DNA from: Chloroflexota bacterium
GTDB taxonomy: Bacteria; Chloroflexota; Anaerolineae; Aggregatilineales; Phototrophicaceae
Length of the DNA: 64,000 bases
NCBI GenBank assembly: GCA_020161935.1
Contig: JAIUNI010000013.1
Location: 62,001-126,000, forward strand
Direction: 5' to 3'
The notes beneath the pieces are model-generated. The model searched no databases. It was not told where the DNA came from and saw only the letters and a program-made list of their open reading frames with translations. The position numbers and the translations under genes are program-made. Shown piece by piece: positions 43,024 through 50,931 of this stretch; position 1 is the stretch's first letter, and every line of letters begins with the position of its first letter.

Positions 43024-43232
43024 ACAGCCATCACTTGAATAGGTTCAGGATAATCTTCGGGGATGGGTTTTCCATCTTCCATCAACACTTCAATGTATAG
43101 ATCAATGGCTTCCTTGATGTTGGCGAGTGCTTCATCAATGGTATCACCTTCGCTGACGCATCCGGGAAGGCTGGGAACTTCAACGCTATAACCACCAACT
43201 TCAGGTTCAGGAATGAGAATAACTTGGCGCAT
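43020..43232 (-). CDS. hicB: HicB-family antitoxin
   Basis: I start at the ATG at 43232 (MRQVILIPEPEVGGYSVEVP), preceded by AAAGGA at seven bases; the frame is open to 43301 but that leader is not HicB-like. 70 residues: the partial RNase-H-like domain EVGGYSVEVPSLPGCVSEGD and TIDEALANIKEAIDLYIEVL is complete, while no DNA-binding helix follows, so it is a short HicB. It neutralises HicA. Confidence 0.9.
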   Translation of the reverse strand: MRQVILIPEPEVGGYSVEVPSLPGCVSEGDTIDEALANIKEAIDLYIEVLMEDGKPIPEDYPEPIQVMAV

Positions 43233-43291
43233 TATTAATCCTTTCACTGGTTGAATGATAGCATAAGTCATGGGTTGGGTCACTATCATAG

Positions 43292-43366
43292 GCTCTTTCA
43301 TTCTCGTTCGGCCTCAATTCAACTCGTTCGTGCGTGAAGCGCGACTATACGGCGAGCGGTGGAGGG
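43292..43366 (+). repeat. TA-flanking direct repeat, copy 3
   Basis: GCTCTTTCATTCTCGTTCGG, CCTCAATTCAACTCGTTCGT, GAAGCGCGACTATACGGCGA and GCGGTGGAGG. It closes the HicAB module on the far side. A small palindrome GGAGGGCTGCCTCC continues it. Confidence 0.78.
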
Positions 43367-43423
43367 CTGCCTCCGCGAAAAGATCAGCGTGAAGCAGCCC
43401 TATGAGAGCAGCAGTTTATGTTA

Positions 43424-44458
43424 CTAGGGGGTGACGGTGGCTTCGGCTTCGAGGCCGAAGGACAGCACGGGCGTGGTGGCGGTGGTGGCGGTGAGGTTGA
43501 TGAACAGGTCATCCAGCACCTTGTTTGCCAGTAGGTAGGTTTGCGCCCGCCACCAGTACGGCCCGACGTAGTAAACGTGGTCTTCCTGCACGGCGGTCAG
43601 CGCGTTCCAAACCGCGTTGGCTTTGAAGGCTTCCATCGCCGCGTTCTCGGTTTCGAGCGTTTCGGGGTTGGTGGTGGCGTAGGTAAAGACGAACACCGCG
43701 TCGGCATCGGCGAGGTCAAGGCTCTCGTCGGAGATGGTGATCCAGCGCTGTTCGCCGTAGCGTTCCTCGGCAGCCTCACCGGTCATGGCCTGAGCTTCGG
43801 GACGGGTTAAACCCGCGTCAGCCACGACGATGCCGGGGGCGGTATCTTCCAACCACATCGACGTGCCGTATGAGCTGGTGCCGATGATCGAAACGGTCGG
43901 CGAGCCGGTCAGCGCGGCTTTGAACTCGGCAATCCGCGCGTCGTAGTTGGCGGCCATCTCCGCGAATACATCTTCGGTGCCGAGAACGGCGCTCCAAAAT
44001 TCCATGCTCTGCCGCCAGTTGTGTTCGATACCGGGGGCGGGCATGACCACGGGCGCAATGGCGTTACCGGAGTCCAAATCAATATCACCATCAACCGCCA
44101 AAATGAGGTCGGGGCTGACGGCTAAGGCCACTTCGAGGTTAGCAGGGTAACCGGTATCGGGGATGCCTTCGAGCGCGGGGGCGATTTCCGGCAGGAGGAC
44201 AGGCACTTCCTCGTGCAGCCAATTGGCCGTGCCGACCAGCTCTTTATCGGCGAGGACGACACTTTCGAGGGCGGACATTTCGAGCGCGAGAATGCGCTGG
44301 GGGTTTTCGGGAATACACAGCGGGTCGCCAGCGAGATATTCATGCTCGAACAGGCGGAAACCGGCTTCACAGGTGGTCGTGTCCTGCGCGGCAATCGGGC
44401 TGACGGCGACGGTCAGCAGCGCCAGCGCCGTGAATAGTACTGTGGGGCGAAACTTCAT
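43424..44458 (-). CDS. ABC substrate-binding protein (FepB/FhuD/BtuF-like, TroA fold)
   Basis: Start at the ATG at 44458, opening a signal peptide MKFRPTVLFTALALLTVAVS cut near PIAAQDTT. 344 residues of class III binding-protein type: CIPENPQRILALEMSALESV, LVGTANWLHEEVPVL, LEVALAVSPDLILAVDGDID, FAEMAANYDARIAEFKAALT, PTVSIIGTSSYGTSMWLEDT, and VYYVGPYWWRAQTYLLANKV. These bind iron-siderophores, heme, or cobalamin-type ligands. No permease or ATPase lies nearby, so it is an orphan. The mature N-terminus has two cysteines (TTCEAGF, PLCIPEN) likely disulfide-linked. Confidence 0.85.
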   Translation of the reverse strand: MKFRPTVLFTALALLTVAVSPIAAQDTTTCEAGFRLFEHEYLAGDPLCIPENPQRILALEMSALESVVLADKELVGTANWLHEEVPVLLPEIAPALEGIPDTGYPANLEVALAVSPDLILAVDGDIDLDSGNAIAPVVMPAPGIEHNWRQSMEFWSAVLGTEDVFAEMAANYDARIAEFKAALTGSPTVSIIGTSSYGTSMWLEDTAPGIVVADAGLTRPEAQAMTGEAAEERYGEQRWITISDESLDLADADAVFVFTYATTNPETLETENAAMEAFKANAVWNALTAVQEDHVYYVGPYWWRAQTYLLANKVLDDLFINLTATTATTPVLSFGLEAEATVTP

Positions 44459-44879
44459 CAAAAATACTCCTTGTGGGGGTTCAATCAACCAAAATCGTAC
44501 AGGGTCACAAGGCTAGCGAGTGGGGCGACGGATTTCCACGCAGGGGATTAAACAAGAGATTGCACGAGGGGAGAACAGAACATTAAAGAGCGTAATGACA
44601 CCTATAAGGCTTGTTAAGTCCTGTCATAGCCGCGGTTAAAAGTAAGTCTCCAGCCAGCAAACCCACAGTATCAAAACGCTCTTGATACGGGAGTCAAGAA
44701 ATTATCAGCCCGAAGCATAATAAACCCCATCTTTTTACACAGGCTCAGGCACGAAAACCCCTTTAAAACACCCATCTTGATCTTTTCTTGATGTCCACCT
44801 CAAAAACATTGACCTTTTTTTTATGATTATTAAGACGGTCTAGACCTAGAATGAATTGTCGCTAAATGAAGGATAGAGT
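44459..44879. other. Divergent intergenic region upstream of the binding protein and the APC permease
   Basis: 421 bp between divergent genes. TTGACC at 44809-44814 with TAAGAC at 44831-44836 (16-bp spacer) is a weak promoter candidate for the permease; AAGGAT precedes its ATG. ATCAAAACGCTCTTGATACGGGAGTCAAGA near 44669-44699 holds short inverted repeats (ATCAAAACG...CTTGAT). I looked for cobalamin and c-di-AMP riboswitch motifs and saw none. Confidence 0.4.
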
Positions 44880-46949
44880 ATGAGTATGACTATTCGTGAT
44901 GTTCGTGAGCGGTTCGCGGAGACCGTTATTGGTAAACGGTTACGGACGGCGGAAATCGCCCACCAGAACGCGCCCAATTTCATTGCCCTCGCCGTTCTCG
45001 CCAGTGATGCGATGTCCTCGGTGGCATACGCAACTGAAGAAATCTTGATTATCCTGAACACCGCTGCGATCAGCGGTTTCGCCCTGCTGGGCTTTCAGGG
45101 CAACGCCATTTCGATTCCGATTGCCATCGCGATTGCGCTGTTGATCGGTATCGTGACCGTTTCGTACCGTCAGACGATTTTCTCGAATCCGGCAGGCGGC
45201 GGCGGCTACCGGGTGGCGAAGGAAAACCTCGGCGAGGAAATGGCACAGATCACAGGTGCTGCCCTGCTGACCGATTACATTCTGACGGTGGCTGTGAGCA
45301 TCAGCGCGGGTGTGGCGAACGTCATCAGCGTCGCGCCGGGGCTGACACCCTTCCGCGTCGAGATCACAGTCGGCATCATCCTGTTTATGACGTTCCTGAA
45401 CCTACGCGGGGTGAAAGAAAGCGCGAAGCTGTTCTCGATCCCGACGTATTTCTTCCTGATTACGATGGGCTTCATGCTGATCGTCGGGTTCATCCGGCTG
45501 CTGACGGGCAACCTGCCGACGGTGACGGGTGTCGAAGCGATCCAGCACAATGTCCTCGAACCGATTGGTGCGCTGCTGCTCCTACGCGCCTTCTCGTCCG
45601 GCTGTACAGCGCTGACAGGTATCGAGGCGATTTCGAACGACACGCAGTTGTTCAAGCAGCCGCGCGCCCAGAATGCGGCTAAGACGCTTGTGGTGATGGC
45701 AACGATCTTGATCAGCTTCTTCATCAGTATTACGGTGCTGGCGAACGCTATTCAAGCAGTGCCTTCGCACGAGGAAACGATTATCAGCCAGTTGGCGCGG
45801 ACGATCTACACTGATCAGGGTATCGGGCATATTGCTTACGTGCTGACGATGGCGGGCGCGTTCGCGGTGCTGTTCATGGCGGCCAACACGCCGTTCGCGG
45901 ACTTCCCGCAGTTGGCAGCGCTCGCCAGCGGTGACGGCTTCCTGCCACGTCAGTTGACGTATCGGGGTCGGCGGCTGGTGTTTACATGGGGTGTACTCAC
46001 GCTGTCGTTCAGCGCGATTGTACTGGTGGTCATCACCGGCGCGATTGTAACGAACCTGATCCCGCTGTACGCGATTGGGGTGTTCCTCGGCTTCACCATC
46101 AGCCAAACGGGTATGGTGCGGCGCTTCTGGCGGTCGGGGCAACTCAAGCCGGATGAGTTCGCGTGGGGTTTGGAAACCAAGATTGTCTATGACCCGAACT
46201 GGAAGATTAAGCTGGCGACCTCAACCGTCGGCGCGGTGGCAACCTTCGTGGTCATGATCGTGTTCATCATCACCAAGTTTACGAGCGGCGCGTGGTTTAT
46301 CGTGCTGCTGATCCCGACGCTGGTGTGGGTGTTCTTCCGCATCCACCGTCACTACAAGGAAACGGCAGCACGTTTACACCTCGACGACACGCCGATCTTT
46401 GACCGCAAGCCGGTTGTATTTAATCCGGCGGTGCATAAGGATGTCGCGATTTATTTCTGTGATACGTGGTCGAAGCTGTCGGTGGCGGTGGTGGAAAGTA
46501 TCCTCAAGCGCGGGCTGCCGATGCGGATCATCCACATCGACGTTGACCCCAAGCGTGGGAAAGCCTTCGCCAAACGCGCGAATGAGATCATCGAGGCCAA
46601 CGGCTGGGAAGAAGGCACGATGCAGATCATCGAAGACCAATACCGTGACCTGTACCACAGTGTCGCCAGCATCCTTGAGGATATGCGCGAACATTACCCG
46701 GAAGTGCATTTCGACGTGTACATCGGGGCGCTGCGGACGCGCTTCCCCTACAGTATGCTGCATATGTCCACCGACCGCTTCCTGCGGGACGCGATGATGG
46801 AGGTGGATAACGCGGCGCTGAATATCAAGCAGGTGGATGTGGATACGCTGCCCCTACCGCCCGGCTTCAAGGTGACGTTCGAGCATTCGGGCGACCACCA
46901 CGAGCATGAGGAAGAACACGCGCACGGGGCGGCGACGCAGGGGGCGTAA
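44880..46949 (+). CDS. APC-superfamily permease, KimA/YdaO-like
   Basis: 689 residues. The N-terminal 450 form about 12 helices starting ALAVLASDAMSSVAYATEEI, which matches the D-A/L-S-S-V-A-Y signature of the KimA/YdaO potassium transporters, followed by IFSNPAGGGGYRVAKENLGE and TDYILTVAVSISAGVANVIS. The C-terminal 230 residues are cytosolic with VAIYFCDTWSKLSVAVVESI and MRIIHIDVDPKRGKAFAKRA; in Bacillus this part binds c-di-AMP. It ends with a histidine/glutamate-rich tail (HSGDHHEHEEEHAHG) not usual in the family. Potassium uptake is the best guess; amino-acid transport remains possible because close non-KimA relatives exist. Confidence 0.8.
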   Translation: MSMTIRDVRERFAETVIGKRLRTAEIAHQNAPNFIALAVLASDAMSSVAYATEEILIILNTAAISGFALLGFQGNAISIPIAIAIALLIGIVTVSYRQTIFSNPAGGGGYRVAKENLGEEMAQITGAALLTDYILTVAVSISAGVANVISVAPGLTPFRVEITVGIILFMTFLNLRGVKESAKLFSIPTYFFLITMGFMLIVGFIRLLTGNLPTVTGVEAIQHNVLEPIGALLLLRAFSSGCTALTGIEAISNDTQLFKQPRAQNAAKTLVVMATILISFFISITVLANAIQAVPSHEETIISQLARTIYTDQGIGHIAYVLTMAGAFAVLFMAANTPFADFPQLAALASGDGFLPRQLTYRGRRLVFTWGVLTLSFSAIVLVVITGAIVTNLIPLYAIGVFLGFTISQTGMVRRFWRSGQLKPDEFAWGLETKIVYDPNWKIKLATSTVGAVATFVVMIVFIITKFTSGAWFIVLLIPTLVWVFFRIHRHYKETAARLHLDDTPIFDRKPVVFNPAVHKDVAIYFCDTWSKLSVAVVESILKRGLPMRIIHIDVDPKRGKAFAKRANEIIEANGWEEGTMQIIEDQYRDLYHSVASILEDMREHYPEVHFDVYIGALRTRFPYSMLHMSTDRFLRDAMMEVDNAALNIKQVDVDTLPLPPGFKVTFEHSGDHHEHEEEHAHGAATQGA

Positions 46950-46951
46950 AG

Positions 46952-46992
46952 AAACCTCACCCCCGGCCCCTCTCCATAAATGGCGAGGGAGC
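46952..46992. repeat. CTCACCCC...GGCGAGGG palindromic repeat
   Basis: CCTCACCCCCGGCCCCTCTCCATAAATGGCGAGGGAGC, in parts CCCCTCTCCAT and ATGGCGAGGG, directly after the permease stop. Simple form of the family without the nested TTCGCAGGCTCA core. Confidence 0.6.
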
Positions 46993-47011
46993 AATACAAA
47001 CCCGTACAAGC

Positions 47012-47047
47012 AAACACCCGTTATCAATAGATGGCGGGTGTTTTGTT
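47012..47047 (+). terminator. Intrinsic terminator after the APC permease
   Basis: AAACACCCG (47012-47020) pairs with CGGGTGTTT (47035-47043), followed by TGTTT. It lies between the convergent permease and GNAT genes. Confidence 0.82.
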
Positions 47048-47056
47048 TAGATGGGG

Positions 47057-47893
47057 TTAAAGGCGTAGTTCCATCTGGAACTGGGTGAGGGGGTTGGGGG
47101 AGAAACCGTTGTTCAGGAAAATCGGGGCGTATTTTTCGGGGCAGATGGGCGGGACGCGCCAGTGCTTGCCGGGGTGGGCGACGACCAAATCCGCAACTAA
47201 CCGGGTCGCCACACCTTTGCGCTGGCGTTCGGGCGGGACGGCTAGCCCTTGCAGTGTGATCGTTTCGGCTTCGGGATTGGAGCAGACCGCATAGCAGCCA
47301 TCGACGTGATAGGCCACCGAGGGCGGGCCGGACTTCGCCAGTGTGATGCCGCTGAACTGCCACGGCAAATCCGGCGATTCCCACGCGGCGACATGACGTG
47401 CCACTTCGAGAATGTCGATACGGTCGTGCGGTGTACCAGCAATCGGCTGCCCCTCACCGCTCGTCTTATAATCAAAGCCCATCAAACGCTGCGCTTTCGT
47501 GAAGCCGCAGGACTCGTACAGGTGAACGGCACGCGGGTTTTGCTCGATGACTTCCAGCACCAGCGACTTGTCACCGACGGCCTTTGCCGCGTCAATGACC
47601 TGCCCCAGCAGCCAGCGCCCAACGCCTTGATTCTGGAAACCCTCAGCCACACCCATTAAGGCGATACGCACCGTCCAACCGCGCCGTGCCAGCATGGCGA
47701 TACCGGCGGGTTCACCCTCTTGCAGGGCAACCAAGCTGCGCGACAAATTGACATCGGCGGGTGTCATAAAACCGGTCAAGGTAGGCAGCGTGAAGTGAAA
47801 ATCACCCGCCACATAGCCCTTAAACGAACTATTAATCAGTTCGCATAGGGTTAGCAGCGGCAGTTCGGCGGCGGGTTGAACGGTTAAGGTCAT
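47057..47893 (-). CDS. Double-domain GNAT N-acetyltransferase
   Basis: 278 residues with two GNAT halves. The first is complete: LSRSLVALQEGEPAGIAMLA, VRIALMGVAEGFQNQGVGRW with the acetyl-CoA-binding Q-x-x-G-x-G, and LVLEVIEQNPRAVHLYESCG. The second (from about residue 165) is shorter: VDGCYAVCSNPEAETITLQG, VPPERQRKGVATRLVADLVV with R-Q-R-K-G-V-A, ending NGFSPNPLTQFQMEL. It transfers acetyl from acetyl-CoA to a small molecule or protein N-terminus; the substrate is unknown. It is convergent with the permease. Confidence 0.88.
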   Translation of the reverse strand: MTLTVQPAAELPLLTLCELINSSFKGYVAGDFHFTLPTLTGFMTPADVNLSRSLVALQEGEPAGIAMLARRGWTVRIALMGVAEGFQNQGVGRWLLGQVIDAAKAVGDKSLVLEVIEQNPRAVHLYESCGFTKAQRLMGFDYKTSGEGQPIAGTPHDRIDILEVARHVAAWESPDLPWQFSGITLAKSGPPSVAYHVDGCYAVCSNPEAETITLQGLAVPPERQRKGVATRLVADLVVAHPGKHWRVPPICPEKYAPIFLNNGFSPNPLTQFQMELRL

Positions 47894-47969
47894 GGTTGGC
47901 CTCTAAGGATAGGGGGATATGACAGATGGGGAAATGGGAGGATCACAGACCCTCCCCTACAGAACATTT

Positions 47970-48032
47970 ATCTTAACCTCACCCCACACTCGCTAACGAC
48001 GCTCGCAGCCCTCTTCATAAATGGCGAGGGGA
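47970..48032. repeat. CTCACCCC repeat variant between GNAT and dioxygenase genes
   Basis: CCTCACCCCACACTCGC, GACGCTCGCAGCCCTC and CATAAATGGCGAGGGG: an outer CTCACCCC/GAGGGG pair around a degenerate GCTCGCAG core. GGAGGATCACAGACCCTCCCCTACA, in parts GGAGG and CCTCC, precedes it at 47938-47962. Confidence 0.55.
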
Positions 48033-48060
48033 ACAATACGGGGATTGGCTACTTGTTGGC

Positions 48061-48867
48061 TTACGAATGCTCGCCGTTTTCGAACGGGATCTTCGGGAAG
48101 CCACCCGCGAACGGCACATCGGGACGGGCATAATCACCCATGAGCGCACGGCGGAGCGGCGTGGTGTTTTCCAAGAATTCGCTGTCGGTGCTGTCGCGGT
48201 CGGAACGGCGCAGCCACGGCGGGCTGTAGATGAAGTGCATGTTGTAGCGATCCCACGTCATGTTGTTGGGCATGGGCGAGTGCCACACCCCGTTATGGAA
48301 CAGCAGGACGCTGCCACGCCGCGCCAGCAGGATTTGCTGAACGGCACAGGCATAGACTTCCTTGCGTACCGAGGGCGGCAGATCAATCTTGCTGCGGTGG
48401 CTGCCGGGTACAAGCATCATGTTGCCCATGAAGGGCTGCGACTGGTCGGTGAGGTGGTAGCTGGCGCGAAGCTGCACCAGCGGCACGGGGTAAGCGAGCT
48501 TTTTGAAGTCGTAGGCCGACGAACCGTCCTGATGCCAGCCGACCGATTGACTGCCCGCAGGCTGCACGGTACACCATGCGGCTTGCAGCACGAAATTATC
48601 ACCATACAGGCCGCGCACCTTCGGCAGCACGGCGGGGTGGTCGATCAGGCGCTCAATCGCCGGTTCGTGTTCGAAGCCCTTGCCGATTTGCAGCAGTTTC
48701 TCTTTGGGCTGCCCGGCATGGACGCGCTTGGCGGCTTCTAACACTTCGTCACATTCGGTTTCGTTCAACACATCCTCAATAACAATGAAACCGAAACACT
48801 CGAAGATGAACTGATCCATCTCCGTCATTTCGCCAGCTTTGGAAAAGGGCAATGCTGTTAATTCCAT
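48061..48867 (-). CDS. Phytanoyl-CoA dioxygenase-family protein, copy 1
   Basis: Start taken at the ATG at 48867 (MELTALPFSKAGEMTEMDQF), ten bases after AGGA; a GTG nine bases upstream is possible. 268 residues of the Fe(II)/2-oxoglutarate-dependent PhyH family: FGFIVIEDVLNETECDEVLE opens the fold, SVGWHQDGSSAYDFKKLA holds the H-x-D iron ligands, LVPGSHRSKIDLP the conserved GSH turn, and VLLFHNGVWHSPMPNN the distal histidine with the 2OG-binding arginine region after it. It hydroxylates a small molecule. A second, distinct member is at 57852-58712. Confidence 0.88.
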   Translation of the reverse strand: MELTALPFSKAGEMTEMDQFIFECFGFIVIEDVLNETECDEVLEAAKRVHAGQPKEKLLQIGKGFEHEPAIERLIDHPAVLPKVRGLYGDNFVLQAAWCTVQPAGSQSVGWHQDGSSAYDFKKLAYPVPLVQLRASYHLTDQSQPFMGNMMLVPGSHRSKIDLPPSVRKEVYACAVQQILLARRGSVLLFHNGVWHSPMPNNMTWDRYNMHFIYSPPWLRRSDRDSTDSEFLENTTPLRRALMGDYARPDVPFAGGFPKIPFENGEHS

Positions 48868-48986
48868 ATTTTCCACTTCCTATTTAAAAGTAATTATCGT
48901 TCGGCGTGTGTAGTTTAACACCAATTGAGAGGTTCGGCAGACAGGATTGGTTTGTGGTGATTCCATCTACAAATCACATGCGGAAA

Positions 48987-48996
48987 TTGTTATAAT
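48987..48996 (+). promoter_or_regulatory. Extended -10 promoter for the prfC leader
   Basis: TTGTTATAAT at 48987-48996 contains a perfect TATAAT with an upstream TGT (extended -10). No good -35 box is seen at 17 bp. Transcription would start near 49003, about 208 bases before the prfC start codon. Confidence 0.55.
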
Positions 48997-49000
48997 TTAT

Positions 49001-49200
49001 AGGTATAGGTGCGTGGTTAACGCGCCTATCCACTTCATTCAGAAGCCTACAAACCCAACGATGAACCGTTCATCTGCGACCCTGTTAGGAGATAAGGAAC
49101 TGCCTGTGAGCGCGGTTTGAGTTTGAACTTGTGACGTGTACGCCCTGACGAAACAGGAATCCGTGCTTCAGCCTTTCCGTATCCGTAACAAGCCAGAGGA
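49001..49200 (+). ncRNA. Structured leader or small RNA upstream of prfC (family unknown)
   Basis: The predicted transcript opens with a hairpin: GGTATAGGTGCG (49002-49013) against CGCGCCTATCC (49021-49031), with a short loop; GATGAAC (49062-49068) against GTTCATC follows; more short inverted pairs occur after it. The segment TTCAGAAGCCTACAAACCC (49038-49056) faintly recalls the AGAAGCCTNNAAA stretch of 6S RNA, but I cannot confirm 6S. No terminator is seen, so a leader of prfC is as likely. Confidence 0.35.
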
Positions 49201-49210
49201 ATAGTCATTA

Positions 49211-50839
49211 ATGCTCCAAACAACCCATACATCACCGGTTCAACTGCGCCACGAAGTCGAGCGCCGTCGCACCTTCGCGATTATTTCGCACCCGGACGCG
49301 GGTAAAACCACGCTGACCGAAAAGCTGCTGCTGTACGCCGGTGCCGTCAACCAAGCCGGTTCCGTACGCGCCAGCAAAAACCAGCGCAGCGCGACATCCG
49401 ACTGGATGGCGATGGAACAACAGCGCGGGATTTCGATCACCTCCACCGTGCTGCAATTCGAGTACGAGAACTGCATCTTCAACCTGCTCGATACCCCCGG
49501 CCACCGTGACTTCAGCGAGGACACTTACCGGACGCTGATGGCAGCGGACAGCGCGATCATGGTGCTGGACAGCGCTAAAGGTATCGAGCCGCAAACCAAG
49601 AAGTTGTTCGAAGTCTGCCGCCAGCGCAACCTGCCCATTTTGACGTTCATCAACAAGCTCGACCACGAAGGCCGCGACCCGTTCGAACTGCTGGACGAAA
49701 TCGAGCGTGTGCTGAACTTGCAGGTCGCGCCGATGAACTGGCCGATTGGCACCGGCAGCAGTTTCCAAGGGGTTTACGACCTCAAGCATGACCAAGTGCT
49801 GCTGTTCGAGCGTACCGTGCGCGGTAAATCGCGTGCGCCGGTCAAGGTGACTGACCTGTACGACAACGTACTGGAAACGACGATTGGCACGCGCCCTTAC
49901 CAGCAGCTCAAAGACGACGCGGAACTGCTGGCTGGCGCGGGCGCACCGTTTGACCGCGACAACTTTCTCGGCGGCACGCTGACACCTGTGTTCTTTGGCA
50001 GTGCGTTGAATAACTTCGGTGTCGAGCCGTTCCTTGAGGCGCTCATCCGGCTTGCGCCCCCGCCGCGCCCGCGTGAAAGCAGCGAGGGGTTGGTCGAGCC
50101 GACCGATAACACATTCAGCGGTATCATCTTCAAGATTCAGGCCAATATGGACCCGCAGCACCGCGACAGCCTCGCGTTCCTGCGCGTGTGTTCGGGGCGC
50201 TTCGAGAAGGATATGAACGTCACCCACCCGCGTTCCGGGCGCAAGGTGCGGATGACACGCCCGCACCGCCTGTTCGCCCGTGACCGCGAAACGGTGGACG
50301 AAGCCTTCCCCGGCGATGTGATCGGCCTGAGTAACCCCGGTATCTTCCGCATCGGGGATACGCTGTGCGAAGGCGACACGTTCCAGTTCGCGCCGATACC
50401 ACCCTTCCAACCGGAAGTGTTCGCGACGCTGCGGAATATGTCGACCGAGAAGTACAAGCAGTTCAACAAAGGCGTGGCCCAACTGCGCGAAGAAGGCGTG
50501 GTGCAGGTGCTGTACGCGGTGGACTCCTCGCGGCGCGAACCGATCCTGTGCGCGGTGGGTGAACTGCAATTCGAGGTCGTGGTGTCACGTATGCAGGCGG
50601 AATACAACGTCGAAACGCGCATTGAGCAGCTACCCTATACGGTGGCGGCGTGGATTGAAGGCGACGACGACCTGATCCGCAGCGTGCGCTGGCCGATGGA
50701 AAGCCTGAAAACGCTCGACTTTGACCAGAAGTGGGTGGTGCTGTTCAATACGCCGTGGCAGTTAAACTACACGATCAAAGACCAGCCGAAACTGCGGTTT
50801 GTGGATGTGGCAGGCCATCCATTGAAGAAGGCGGAGTAA
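49211..50839 (+). CDS. prfC: Peptide chain release factor 3
   Basis: 542 residues, translational GTPase. The G domain has RTFAIISHPDAGKTTLTEKL (P-loop), RSATSDWMAMEQQRGISITS (switch region), NLLDTPGHRDFSEDTYRTL (DTPGH) and LTFINKLDHEGRDP (NKxD); domains II and III follow (TPVFFGSALNNFGVEPFLEA, VFRIGDTLCEG-type segment IFRIGDTLCEGDTFQFAP). RF3 removes RF1/RF2 from the ribosome after termination. AGAGGA precedes the ATG at a suitable distance. It is preceded by a long promoter-led leader and followed by another before recX. Confidence 0.95.
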   Translation: MLQTTHTSPVQLRHEVERRRTFAIISHPDAGKTTLTEKLLLYAGAVNQAGSVRASKNQRSATSDWMAMEQQRGISITSTVLQFEYENCIFNLLDTPGHRDFSEDTYRTLMAADSAIMVLDSAKGIEPQTKKLFEVCRQRNLPILTFINKLDHEGRDPFELLDEIERVLNLQVAPMNWPIGTGSSFQGVYDLKHDQVLLFERTVRGKSRAPVKVTDLYDNVLETTIGTRPYQQLKDDAELLAGAGAPFDRDNFLGGTLTPVFFGSALNNFGVEPFLEALIRLAPPPRPRESSEGLVEPTDNTFSGIIFKIQANMDPQHRDSLAFLRVCSGRFEKDMNVTHPRSGRKVRMTRPHRLFARDRETVDEAFPGDVIGLSNPGIFRIGDTLCEGDTFQFAPIPPFQPEVFATLRNMSTEKYKQFNKGVAQLREEGVVQVLYAVDSSRREPILCAVGELQFEVVVSRMQAEYNVETRIEQLPYTVAAWIEGDDDLIRSVRWPMESLKTLDFDQKWVVLFNTPWQLNYTIKDQPKLRFVDVAGHPLKKAE

Positions 50840-50896
50840 ACAGGCGTGTGATTTGATATTGTAATTGTCGACAAAATACCGTATCGGAATCGTCTG

Positions 50897-50925
50897 TTGT
50901 GCAAAAGCCTTAAATTGTGCATAAT
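50897..50925 (+). promoter_or_regulatory. Sigma-70-type promoter for the recX leader / small RNA
   Basis: TTGTGC (50897-50902) and CATAAT (50920-50925) are 17 bp apart, a near-consensus housekeeping promoter in the prfC-recX gap. The predicted start is about 50932. Confidence 0.6.
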
Positions 50926-50931
50926 ATACGC

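Noticed and set aside
44459..44879. Cobalamin riboswitch for the binding protein or c-di-AMP riboswitch for the KimA-like gene
   Set aside because: Neither the B12-box GCCACTG nor the ydaO core motifs could be seen on the proper strands.
49232..50569. Minus-strand open frame of 445 codons opposite prfC
   Set aside because: prfC has all GTPase motifs; the opposite frame is Arg/His-rich shadow sequence.
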